A stretch of DNA of 64,000 bases from Spirodela intermedia. Lineage: Eukaryota; Streptophyta; Magnoliopsida; Alismatales; Araceae. The notes below the pieces were generated by a model. That model saw only the letters and a program-made list of their open reading frames with translations. It was not told where the DNA came from and searched no databases. Position 1 is the first letter of the stretch. Every line of letters begins with the position of its first letter. Both the position numbers and the translations under genes were made by a program. The stretch is taken from NCBI GenBank assembly GCA_902729315.2, contig LR746264.1:4162378-4226377 (forward strand). Direction: 5' to 3'. Shown here in pieces: positions 24,245-36,500 of the stretch.

Positions 24245-27200
24245 CTCCCTCACCCCGCGCTCTCTCGCCCCGCCCCCCCGCACTGAGGAACCAGAGCCTT
24301 GTGGACGGTCCTCCCCGTCTCAGCAATCCAAAAGCGCCACGCTCGAGGCCTGCCGGCCGATCGACCTACGCGCAGGACCATTGACCGAAGGGTAGTGGTT
24401 CCTTTTATGGTGGGCCCCACCACGATACCCAGAAATACTTTTCATCATTCTTGTTATAACATAATAAAACTCCCCGATAAATGTGAAAGTTTACAAGAAT
24501 AAAATGAGCCACGTGAGTTAGATAAGGCGTTGACTCGTGTCTCGTCGATTATTCGAAGTGTCGACACACTCGCTGGCAACGTCTATATAGAAATTAACGC
24601 AATTTATTAAGCTTTTTCTTATAAAAAAAAGAAAAAAACTGTCAATAATGGCACCCACCGTGCGAAGCAAAACCATTTAAAGTGACGGTTAGATCACCGG
24701 CTAAGAATTAAATAAAATATTAGGAAACCATTTAGGACCAGCATCTATCCTGGATGGAATATTCTCCGAGAAAGGGCACAAGCTGAGGGCATCTCTTTTG
24801 AGAAATGCCCATTGACATAAGGAACATAAGAATCATTAAAATATTACTATAATTGCAGCATTGAGTTGGTCTGATATCCTCACTACGTGGCTTCCTCCCA
24901 TTGGATGTCTCTAAACGAGATGGAACAATGCTTTCTTTAGAAAAGAGAAATTATGAAGTAGATTTATGATACAAAGAATTTCACAATGGGCACTTTCTCA
25001 TGGGACAAAATAGTATGTGTAATGGGAAAATTGATTTTTTTCACAAGGAAATTATTTTTTTCTACTAGCATCCATATTTAAAAGAAGTTAAAGAGAAAAT
25101 ATAGCTTACATAAAATCCATGTGAACCATATTTCAAATCCGTTTACCAATTGACTCACTATTTTCAGACCTTTTATTATTTTGGGCTTTCCTTCTTTGTT
25201 GGAATACTTAAGGAAACAAATCAAGAAGCTCCTCATGAAAAAAAAAATGCAAAAAATGGGCATTATAAGTGCATTAAAGAAAAATAGGAGGTTGCATCTT
25301 AACAAGCTTACATTCAAGTAGAACTCCGCTATATATGTTGAATTGGCAACACTTACATCTGTGTGACAAGATCTAATATTAGAACATATGCCATGTTTGA
25401 GTCCAACAAAACATACATAGTGTAGAAGTCTCCTTAGTGCATTGGTAGACATTTGGATGATTTTAAAGTTGCACCAAGCATTATCAGTAGTTTAAGAAGG
25501 GAGTAGAGTATGTCAAATAAAGATTTACTCTATAATTTTAGAAATATTTCAATTACGAGGAGAGCACATTATAGGATTATAAAATTTTGAAAAAAAGTAA
25601 AAAAAAAAGTGTCATCAAGTGAAAGGTAAATAAATAACTCAAAAAAACATATTAATTTCTTGTTTAAATGTGCTTACATGGATCTTCAATTAGAGTTTTA
25701 GTATATAGATGGAAGTAAGATCGGACATGAATCTTAAAGAGCTCATATAGACAATATCTCATCACTTGCCATTAGTATCTTGAGACCACAATGAATTAGT
25801 AATTAGGGCAAAAGGTTTGATTGGTCATATCTTGAGACAACACATGATAGCTAAATCACTAGCCAAAAGGGTTTTATTTAGGTTTTTACTCATATTTTTT
25901 TGTCTCCCTATTATGAAGGAATTTTTTCTCCATCTAGTAGTACCAGTTAACCTCTATGTACATTCCTTCATTATCTTAATATGGGTCTACACCTTAAGGT
26001 TTGATAGCCATGTTTACATGTTTTTACTTATTGACAAAGCGTTGGTCCCTTTGATTTATATCAAATTTGTACACCCATGAAAGGTTGTTTTCTCTATATA
26101 TTTTCTTATAACTTTGAGATATTAATTCCTACCAGAATTCCCCGATTTTTTTAGCTAGTTCGTTTCTATGAAAGGGTTTTGCTTCTTTCCCGAAAACTCA
26201 TACAAAATACTGGACACATAAGTTAAGAGTTGACATTCCGTAGTCATTGATCTAAATTTATTGTACTTAATAAGCCATTTTTGTGTTAAACCTTCGTCAT
26301 AAAAAGCTAAGAAAATAACTATTCACAACTGCACTATAAAAAAAATGCATAGTTGCCTTAAACTAAGAAGGTTTTGATAGAAAGAGGATGCAAAAGATCG
26401 TAAGATGATCTTGACGGCGGAGAGGGAAACAGTGTATCAGAGAAGAAACAGCCACTGAACATCCGATGGGAGATACAGAAGACGACGGGACTGCAGGAGA
26501 GGCGGACGACCATCTACAGGGAAAAAGAACAGACCTGGAACTGGCGGCGTATAGCCTCAGCCTGGCTGCTGAGTTTGTCTAAACCTGCAACAAAGCGATA
26601 CCTCCTGGCGTGGTTCTTCGGAGGCGCGTCGAACTGCTCCAACGGGTTTCTCCGTCTCCTCCAACGAGAGTATCTTCCTTCCCACACTCCCCCCACGGCG
26701 GCGGCGCCGCCGTGAACAGTACCCGCCGCCCCCTTCTCCGGCGTATGACAGGAATCGTGAAGCGCCGCGTGTATATATATTCGACTGATCCCCTGGTGGG
26801 CCCCGCACACTCGAGGCTCAAACAACGGTCGGCAAAGACGGCGGAGAAAACAACCCCCCCCCCAACCCACCGGTCAGCGGGTGTTGGTGTCCATAGGATT
26901 TGGTGCTTCATCGGTTATTAACAGAACAACCCCCTAATTAGAAATTGGCAACGTGAATAAGATGCGACATTGACTCACAGGAGAAGTGTCGGCAAACCAA
27001 CTCCTAATATCTACAGAGAAATTCATTAAATTTATTAGGCATTTTCCTCTATTATAAAAGTATAAAAATTTCCGATAATGGTACCCACCCAATAACCAAA
27101 AGTTGACTCTTTTAGTCTAGAAACTAGGGTTATGTCGCCCGCCACAAAAAAATAAAAGAAAATGTAGAAAAAAATATTTCAGTCTAGATTATATTCTTGG

Positions 27201-28700
27201 TGGAATATTCTTCATGAAAAAATGCCCATCCTCATAGGGAATTGAGATAATAAAATAATCATATAAATTTTATGTAATTGAAACATTGAGTGTGTATGAG
27301 ATCCTCACCAGGTAGGTTCTCTAAATGAGGTGGAACATCCTCCAAGGTTCCAATGCCTTCTCAGAGGAAGAGCAACTATGAACTAGATTTTTGACATTGG
27401 TGAATTTCGTAATGGGCACTTTCTTGAAGCACAAAATAGTATGATGCAATAGGAAGATTGGTTTGTTCATGAGGATGAACTTATGTTTGTTTATTGGAAT
27501 ATAGATTGAAAGAACTTAGAGGGAAATATATAGCTTATGGAAAATGCTTGTTGACTTTTTCAATTGTTTCTCACTATTTTAAGACTTTTCTATCATTTTG
27601 GGCTTTCCTTCTCGCAAGCATCTTTGATCAACAAATCAACAAGCTCCTCATGAAAAAATGAAAAAAAAAATGGAAATCACCAGTGCATTCATAAAAAGAT
27701 GAGATTGAATCTTTAGAGGATCACATTCAAGTTGAATTGGGCAATTTGTGTTAGAACAACAACACTCATATGTGTCTGTCATGACCCATAATAATTCAAA
27801 ACTAGGTATTTATGAAAGCTTGTGTAAAATGTAGAAGTTTTGTGAATTAAAACTTGCACCAAGCACACTTAATGGTTTAAGATGGCAGCAAAATATGTTA
27901 GATAAATGTTTCTAGTGAAAATTACATAAGTGAACTAAATTATGAGCAAAGTGACTTATTATAAAATTGAGAAGGAAATTAAATCAAAAGGGTCATAAAG
28001 TAAAAGATAAATTAATAACTCAAAAAAAATTGATAGAAAATAAATCTAAGCTATAACTAGTGCAAAATGATATATTGGCCATCTTGAGAAAACCCATTGT
28101 AGCAAAATCATTGACCAAAAATGTTTATATTTACACAGTTTTTTGTCTCCCAACTACAAGAATCGATCTCAAAAAGAATGGGGTCAAATGTCTACAGTGT
28201 GACATTATTTGATGTTGGGCCTATTTTACAAGGGCTAAATTCTTCTCCATCTAGTGCAATTTGAAATCTATGTACACTTGTTTATCATTTTGATATAGGT
28301 CTACATTAAATTTATGATAGCTATGTATACATGTCTCAATGTTTTGCAAATGGTTTTTTTGACCTCTTTGTCTTACATCAAATATCTTCACCCATAAAAG
28401 CTTGGTTTTCCCTATATTTTCTTATAACCTTGTGGTATATGAATAAGTATAACACTACCCTGATTTTTCTAGCCAGTTCATTACTTCTTTCCCAAAAAAT
28501 TGTACAAAATACTTGACACATAAGTTAAAAATTAACATTTTTTAGCCATTGAGATCAATTTATTGCACTTAATAAGGTCATTATTGTGTTAAACCTTTGT
28601 AAAAAACATAAGAAAATAATATTTATACTATCATAATTGCATACTTGACTTGAGCTTAATAAGGTTTTGAATGAAAAAGGATGAAAAAAACTGTTTTAGT
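23946..28700. repeat. Tandem duplication of the Ca2+-ATPase 5' region (two units of about 2.4 and 2.3 kb)
   Basis: Unit 1 is about 23946-26400 and unit 2 about 26410-28700. Both open with a GACGG(C/A)GGAGAG sequence, run through ATPase exon 1 and its upstream region, and close with matching tails (TACAAAATACT(G/T)GACACATAAG, then an AAGGTTTTGA motif). Shared internal anchors include AGAAACAGCCACTGAACAT, AATGGGCACTTTCT and ACAAAATAGTATG. The AT-rich parts are well diverged, so the event is old. It leaves two copies of the promoter region in the same orientation upstream of the pump gene. Confidence 0.88.
26535..26655 (-). pseudogene. Decayed copy of Ca2+-ATPase exon 1
   Basis: Part of unit 2 of the tandem duplication. 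It matches exon 1 at 24074-24244, with the C-terminal half reading [19 protein letters not shown] and the donor CAG|GTCTGT kept. Three changes disable it. The ATG (24242-24244 in the good copy) is ACG at 26653-26655. One extra base follows within the first codons. A 54-bp in-frame deletion removes 18 residues ([18 protein letters not shown]), which is the calmodulin-binding core. The deletion is flanked by GAAGAA microhomology in the good copy. The surviving donor could still splice to exon 2 as a non-coding alternative first exon; this is an inference. Confidence 0.82.
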
Positions 28701-29185
28701 ATTTTATCACATTGCTTGTATGAATACTATTTTAGTATTTTAATGATAATGACTAAAACCCTTGGAAGAATTCTAGGAGAATTTAGAATCAAATGAAATT
28801 TATTTTGGACCTTTGTTTATTGCAAGGAGTGAATTATTGGGGGTTGATTTAAGCAATTATTGCAAGTAGCCATTAGAAGGCCTAGGAACAAGTTGCCATT
28901 GAGGCTTAGTGCATTAAGAAGAGCTTTACAAGTAGCTTGAAATAGAAGTTCCCAGGGCTAATAAAACACAAACATAATTTCCCCTTCCACTAAAATGATT
29001 GGTAAATATCTTGAAAAGATGAAAACAAAACTACATAGTAGAAACTCTTACTTTCATTACCTACTATTGACTTTGGTCAACTTAAATGATCTAACATTAT
29101 TTAATAGATGGCATGAGTATTTAAAAGAAAGTACAAGAAAGAGAGTAGTATATAGCTCAAAGATTAACTGTAGGATGTAATTATT

Positions 29186-29690
29186 GATTTTGTGATTCCA
29201 TCAACATCATGAAACTTCATCAAGATTGCTTGATTATTTTTCATCATGTTTTCTTTTTTTAGTATTGTGGGATTTGATTAAAGCCATGATGATTTTTTAA
29301 AAATTGGATGTAATTCCAAATATCTTGCATGTCAACTTAGATTAAATGATTTCAACAAGGTGATCAAGATTTCCTGAGATTACATAATGTCATGAAATTC
29401 CTCCAATGTTTCAAATGCTAGAATATTCTGTAAGATGATTTTGTGATTCAATCAGCATCATGAAACTTCAACATGATTGCTTGATTATTTTCGTCATGTT
29501 TTCCTTTTTTGGTATTTCAAAATTTGATTAAGCCCAGGTGATTTTTTAAAAATTGGATTTAATTCCGAATATATCTTATGTCTATTTAGATTTGAATGAT
29601 TTCATGAAGATGATCAAATTTTCCTGAGATCACGTACTATCATGAAGTTCCTTCAATGTTCTAAATGCCAGCATATTCCATAAGATATCA
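29186..29690. repeat. Two-copy tandem repeat, period 251 bp
   Basis: Copies start at GATTTTGTGATTC (29186 and 29437) and share CATCATGAAACTTCA, GATTGCTTGATTATTTT, GATTTTTTAAAAATTGGAT and TTTCCTGAGAT. A short partial third copy may follow near 29690. Confidence 0.85.
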
Positions 29691-30583
29691 TGTGGTTTAT
29701 TAAAATCATGCTAATTTTCTAGTTCATGAAATTTATGTAAAAAATCTACCATCCTTGGAGAACAGCTTCCGAAAATGGACTTAGTCCCCCTCATAAGCCG
29801 AAACAATCTGGCCACCGTGAAAGTTTTGGTGGTTACGTACTTTTCATCTGCACCGCTCTGCTCTTCTCGCGGGTAACATCGCGGCCGCATTCAAACTCAG
29901 CGCCGGACGACAAGCCAGCACATTGCCCACTTCGGAGAGCATTCATCTTCCGGAAGCTATCTTCTGCGAGCATTTGCAGCAGTTCCCACCTGGGTTCTTT
30001 CCCTCTGATGATGCCCATCGCTCGCGCCGCCTTCTGCTTGACGTACGCTGTTCTTGCATTATCCTCTCCATTCTTGGGTTTTCTCATTCGTGCTCTGGCG
30101 TGGGTTCTCGTTTTTCACCATGGTAACGCCATGTAGGAAGCTTCACAGTCACGGGAAGTTTCCTGCGAACTATTTTGGCGAACCAGGCCGTCTGATTTCT
30201 CTAGATATTCGCATGCTCCTTGGGGCAGTTCAATGCCGGGATTATATCGTTCCTTTCCCTCCAGAACTGTGGTCAAATTTCTTTCTATCTTCTAAGCGTG
30301 CATAGCGAATGAACTGGCTCTGGATCTTTGTTACCATCACAAGTATGGAAAAGTCGATATCCGTCCGAGATGAACTCGTCCTCAGGAATTTCTGCCTTTA
30401 TTTTCGTGAAACCATATAGTCGTTGAAATGATGAGCGATTCGGCCTGAGCAATCATCGAAGATGATAGTTTCTTCCTGAACTCCCATGGAGGTTCTCATC
30501 TTCGAGTTTTAGTTCGTTGTAGTTGGGTGCTGCCGCAAAAGAAACTAAGAGCGGGTGGGCTTACGGCATTGAGTACGAGAGGG

Positions 30584-33500
30584 ATGGGAAGCAGGAAGCG
30601 CGCTTCGGACTCTGCCCTAAGGAAATCTACCGACTCCGGGCAACCAGAAAAATGCACGGTTAGTTCTGTCTGATCTCTCTGACTGCAATGGTCATGTCTG
30701 GTCATTCTTCTTACTGTTTTAATTAAATGGTTGCTTTGAAGAGTTGGTATGGGTACAGGAGGCGGAGGCGAAGAGCAGTGATGGGATTAAGACGCTTCGA
30801 AATGACCCTGGCAGGCTTGAAGCGATGACAGTGAAGGAGCTCAGAGCAGTGATGAAGTAAGCTTCATCATACCGAAATATAGGTTTTGTGATTCTTTGTT
30901 TCTTTCACGAGAATGATGCTGAAATTTCCCCATACTCTTTAATGGATGTTTGTTCTTCATCATTTGATTTAACCAATGTTTAAATATTTGATTAGTGGTG
31001 TTTATGATTAGGGATGCTGGAATCAGTGCAAAAGGTAGAAAGCAGGACCTCGTCTCTGCTTTGGGGAGCTTCTTGGAGAAGCAGGAAGGTAGTATTGGAG
31101 TTTCCAATTCGGGCTAAAGTTTCATATTCATCTGAAACAACCACAGGTTTCATAGAGCTCTTTTGGTGTTTTGTGCAGAAGTTGGGCATCCGAAGAGCAA
31201 GGAAACTTTGTCAGATGTTAAGCCCATATCAGCTGATACTATACCTTCAAAGACTAGGAAAGGGGTCCCCTCTGGTGAAGAAAAAAATCAGGTTCTACCC
31301 TCTGAATCTGATTTTTCTGGGTCTAAAAAGAAGAGAAATATGGGTAAATCACAGATGAATCAGGATGACTTCAGTAATGGAGATTCAGGAGCTGACATGA
31401 AAGTGTACAAACGTCATAAAGGATCTGTCAGGGCAGAAATCATAGGCATGTGTAACTCTCTTGAGTGTGTACAATTCCGGATCTTTTATTTTTTACTTCT
31501 ACTCATTGGACACATCTCATGTCCAATCTGATGAACTGATTAATTATTCATTTATACTAATCCCAGATAAATCAGCATCTCAAACATGTTTGGAGGTATC
31601 TACAGAGACATTAGTACCTGAAGCCTCTGTTCCTGCAATTTCTGAGGAGCCATGGACTAGTCTAGCCCACAAGAAGCCACAGCCGGGATGGGTTCCCTAT
31701 AATCCGAAAACAATGCGTCCTCCACATCTACCTGATGGAACCAAATATGTGAAGCTGATGTCATGGAATGTAAATGGTCTAAGAGCTTTACTGAAGGTAG
31801 AGGGGTTCTCCGTACTGGAGCTTGCAAAGAGGGAGAACTTTGATGTTTTGTGTTTGCAAGAAACGAAAATGCAGGCAAGTCTGCAATTTCAGTTTAAAAA
31901 GAAAATTATATCCTTCCCTCATGACTTTTTTCCACTGTTCTACCTCTTTTGCCATCTGTTGAGCTGACCTTCTCGGCTATATCTGATATATGAATAGGAG
32001 AAGGATGTTGAGGAGATTAAGAAACGTCTTATAGAGGGCTATGACAACAGCTTCTGGAGATGCAGTGTATCGAAACTGGGATATTCTGGAACTGCTATTA
32101 TATCACGGGTATGCTATCATATTATGAATTAATTATCGAATTATCATTGAAATGTCATCTTGAAATGTATTTTTCTGGGGAATTTCTTGTTGTCTAAATT
32201 GGTAAAATCCGTAGTACCTGGTGAAAAATCATATTTTGTTCTTACTGGATGGATTACTTGAGGATATTCAATTATTGATTGTGGGAAAGATTTGCCTTTT
32301 ACAGTACGCCACTAGTTTCAGTTGATCCGAAGTGATAAAAAGTGGCAATTCACAACTTGAATATCTACAATCATTACTGGTCCCAAAATAGTTAAGACTC
32401 GTGCATATGCATGACATAATCTGTGTATCACTATTAACAGTCCAAATGATTACAACTCATAAATACACTGGGAAATCTATTTCGTTGTGTGGTCTTTTTT
32501 ATCAATGATGATGGAATGCAGAGGGATTTCTGCCCCTATGTTTGGGATTTGCCATAAGGTGATGCAGAAAAAAGTCTATTATGGTGTCAGATGCTTGTGG
32601 AAGGTAGAAGATACAAGAAATCAGCGTTTACAATTTTGAGCCTCGCATGAAACAGATGCTGAAAATTCTAAACCTTCTTGCTATTGGATTCTGTGGTGTT
32701 CACCACGGATGCAATCATAACAAAGTGCTCTGGTTCCACCAGGGACTATGGGATAAGGAGAACTCAGAGATCAGAGAAGCTGTGGATTCTGTGCTGAAGA
32801 ACTAGGGCCATTGCATAGTGATAAGGGATTGTGAAGGTGGGCCATCATGGACAAAATAGAGGTTACTCCCTTCCCAAGAAACCATCAGCTTCGTATTTCA
32901 AGTTCCTGTTCTTGTTGGGAACGGAAGATAAAATTGTGTGGCTCACCGTGATTATTGGATATCCTACTGTGCTGGAATGATTTAGTCCCCTGGAAACCTC
33001 ATTAATTCAATTGGGTTGTGTCTCTGGTGGTAGACTGTGAAGATAAAGGAGAGTGCCGCAAATGAGGACAGAATCTGGCCAGTGGTATCTCAGAGTTTGA
33101 GTAACGGTATGGAGGAGACTAGTGATAGATATAGTGAGTGCAGAAGTTGTGGAGATGAGCAGCAGTTAACATCTTGTTGCATGCAACATGTAAATGAGAT
33201 AAAGGAAAGGATTAGTCAGAATGGTGCCAAGGAGGTTGTGTAGGAGGTTCGTGGGGAGTTGTTATTGGGGGAACCCGCTAAGTAATTTTGACAGTGTAAA
33301 ACATGCTGGTGATGGGAGTGGAGGACTCTCCATTGTGAATAAGGCTGTAGGGTGCGCAATTCAAACCTCATTGGTAAATATCACGTGAATCGGATGGCTT
33401 TTCCTCATGATTTCGTTGTTTTAGCTGGGCTAAAATCAAAGATAGTCTCTAGCAATAAAAGAGTTATGAAGTGATCAGGGTCATTTTTGGAGGCCATTTT

Positions 33501-36500
33501 TTGGTCCATCTTCTGGAGGACTGGAGCATATTTTGTAGATTCAACTGGTCAAATTTCCGAATGGATTTTATTGGCAAATTGTTCTGATGTAAAATGCTGA
33601 TGAAATTCTGTGACCTTCACTCTGTTACAGTGTATGAGCCTAATATTTGGCACCATGACACGTCTTTAATTTAAGTGCGAGAGCAGAGTTCAATTTATTT
33701 GAGAATCCAAGTTACCTGTTCTGGATTCTAAAATAAAGTAGACGAACTGTTCAGTTCCTTCTAGATCCAGCGAAAAACTGATACATTTGAACCGCTGGCA
33801 AGCATTTATTTTCAACGTGTATCAGCAGCTTATCGCTTACCAGAGTGTTACTTACCTTAATCTTCCTGATTGTTGCTCTTTGAAGAAGGGTTACGATAAG
33901 AATAGATCAAATTTTCATGGTCTGGTTTCATGAAATCTTCTATTCCTACAACAGCCCTGCTTCTGAAGTATGCATTTCACTTTTCGTCAAGTTTCATAAA
34001 TTTCTTGGCCTATGATCCTCATTGGGGCTTGCTTGACTGTAAGTATATGTTAACTGCTGTCTTTAGATAAGATGAATTATCCGAAGGAGATCACTTAGCC
34101 ATAGCAAGATGCTGAAAAAGTTATAATTTCTTGACCTAACCTTTATTTGTGTCGGAAGTATTTATTGGCTGATGTCAAATATTGTTGCTCGCGGAAGTGG
34201 GGAGCACTTATATTCCTTTGACTTCTGTTATAGTAATTTGAATCAGTTGTAAAGCCTCAATATATGAAAGTTAACAAAATTCACGTTATAACCTTTCGTC
34301 ATTGTCCATCCTTGTACTGATCTTGACGAGGTTTTACAGATAAAGCCAATCTCTGTGAGTTATGGACTTGGCATTCAAGACCATGATAGTGAAGGGCGAC
34401 TTGTGACAGTGGAGTTCGATAAGTTTTACGTTTTGTGTGGATATGTACCTAACTCCGGAGATGGGCTGAAACGATTGGTGAGTTTTCCCCCTCGTTTCAT
34501 CTGGTTTATTCCTCTCATCTACTATTTCTGCCTTCTACAAGTTACGATGTCAAAATACGCTTGGCTAATGAAAAGCTTTTTGGTGTTAGACTTACAGGAT
34601 TACACAGTGGGATCCCTCACTTAGCAGCTACATGAAAGTGAGTGAACACTCAAAACTTTGCCTAATAATATGGAAATTGATCATTTCATTTCTCTTATAA
34701 TCGGAACTCTTAGGTATGATGTGGTTCCTTCTGGGATTGATTGTAGATGGACATTTCTGACCGATTTCTTGTGAATAAACATGAACAGAATCACTGTTAG
34801 ACACGTGTGTATGAAAATTAGCAAGTGTGAAATTCTGAAAGGATACTTGCCCCGTCTGAAATATTGCTGTTAATGCTTGAAAACATTGACATTCAATGGT
34901 GTGCACCTCTTTGGAATCCTAATGTTTGCTACAAAGAAGCACTGCCTTGGTGTGAACCATGTGCAACTGTTATGCACCTTCTATTGAGTTATTGAGCAAT
35001 TTCTGAGGAAAAATTTATTAGTGCATGCCAGATGTTAGGTGCTGCTAGAAGGTCTAAATTTATTCAGTGTCATCTGATTCTAACAACCATTTCTATTACA
35101 GGACTTGGAGAAGTCCAAACCTGTCATACTGACTGGCGATCTAAACTGTGCTTATGAAGAGATTGACATCTATAACCCAGCTGTAAGATAACTCACAATT
35201 TGCTTGTGTTCTCATCACTTTTTGTTTACATAGTAATCAGACTTCTTGGGTAACATTTCGAGATCATGTTGAATATATGCCGTCTTAATTATTTTTGTGC
35301 ATAAAAATTCAAAAGTATTTACTATTGCTTCATCTGCATCATTGGTAATGTGAATGAAAAATGATTTATGTTGTGCATACAGTTGGCTCTATGTTAATTT
35401 TTTCTATTATGGGCTGTGGTCGACAATGTAAAATTACGTTTGAAGGAATGCTTTCTTCTGGGTCATTGAATACATCTGCGTTGAATGGTGAATTAGAACC
35501 ATAAGTGACGTTGATAAATGAGACCAACCAAGTATATCCAGGGGAAAATCGTAGCTTCCAATATTTTCTTTAATTTTTTTTTCTGGTCAGAAATTTGTGG
35601 CTGGTTCATAATCAAATGATTCTGGCTACAACTCGACCATACTGATTTCTCTCATAGCTATCCAACTCAGAAAATTACTAAACCTTTTACAGTTCCTTGC
35701 CGGAGCCTTTATTACTACATGGCTTCTCAAGTTTCCGAAGTCTGTTTGTTAATAATATAAAAAAGTCTTGTACAGAAAAAATATAATGGAAGAAAATATG
35801 ACTGCAATAGAACATGCTATTTTGATTTTCTTTGGATGTTTCTGTGGACGTCCAAAACAAAGGATCTTTTCAACGTCCTCTGGATTTTTCATCATTTGTA
35901 TATATATATTCGGAGATCAAAATATTTACCTAGTGACAATAGTTAACGTTAAGGCTCATTATTCTCTCCCTTGATTTTTCTTCATTTCCTATTCTGTGTC
36001 CTATTTTATGTCATTTTCCTCATTCAGCTTCCATCCTATAGTTATCATTATCTTCATGGGCTCACTGGCTCCTATATTTTCGAAGCTATTGGGTCTTCTG
36101 AATCTAATGCAGAAAAATGGTAGGCAATCATCGTTTTCACTGTGTAGTTTTTATTTCTTCATTGCCTTTGATATCCTCCCCTCTCCACATTCAATGTAGA
36201 AAAGGGGAATGGACAGATCTTCCTTATTTGAGCTTTATAGCATCACTACCGTGTGTAGCTTCTACGACTTAGTCGCCACCTTTATTTCTGCTTCTTTGCT
36301 CATTTGTTCACCACTCTTTCCTCCATTTATGTCGTTTGCTCTCTCTCATTAATTTCTAAATGATGCCATGAAATCGTTCTCGAGTTGGCCTCGAAATCCT
36401 CTTTGCTCTAATGCAAAACGTGGGATTTTTTCATCATTACTTCTTTCTTTTCTTGTTTCTCTGTACCCATATATTTGGAAAATATCCATTGCATCTTTCT

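Larger units (their letters stand above)
24500..29800. other. Intergenic region between Ca2+-ATPase and ARP
   Basis: Occupied mainly by the two duplication units. Beyond 28.7 kb is AT-rich DNA with a two-copy 251-bp repeat. Both genes are transcribed away from this region, so both promoters lie at its ends. No other coding region is supported. Confidence 0.65.

Noticed and set aside
29833-30087. 84-aa minus-strand ORF (MRKPKNGEDNARTAY...) upstream of ARP
   Set aside because: It lies in the GC-rich ARP promoter/leader, no family is recognised, and no continuation is seen in the repeat DNA on its 3' side. It is most likely chance.
30008-30136. 42-aa hydrophobic plus-strand ORF (MMPIARAAFCLTYAV...) in the ARP leader
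   Set aside because: It could be an upstream ORF or part of a 5' exon, but no splice link to the ARP frame could be shown, so it is not listed as a gene.
34355-34624. ORF running through ARP exon 7 into the following intron, ending DYTVGSLT
   Set aside because: Using the acceptor at 34588-34589 instead gives [16 protein letters not shown] in frame, which matches the family. The long ORF is intron read-through.
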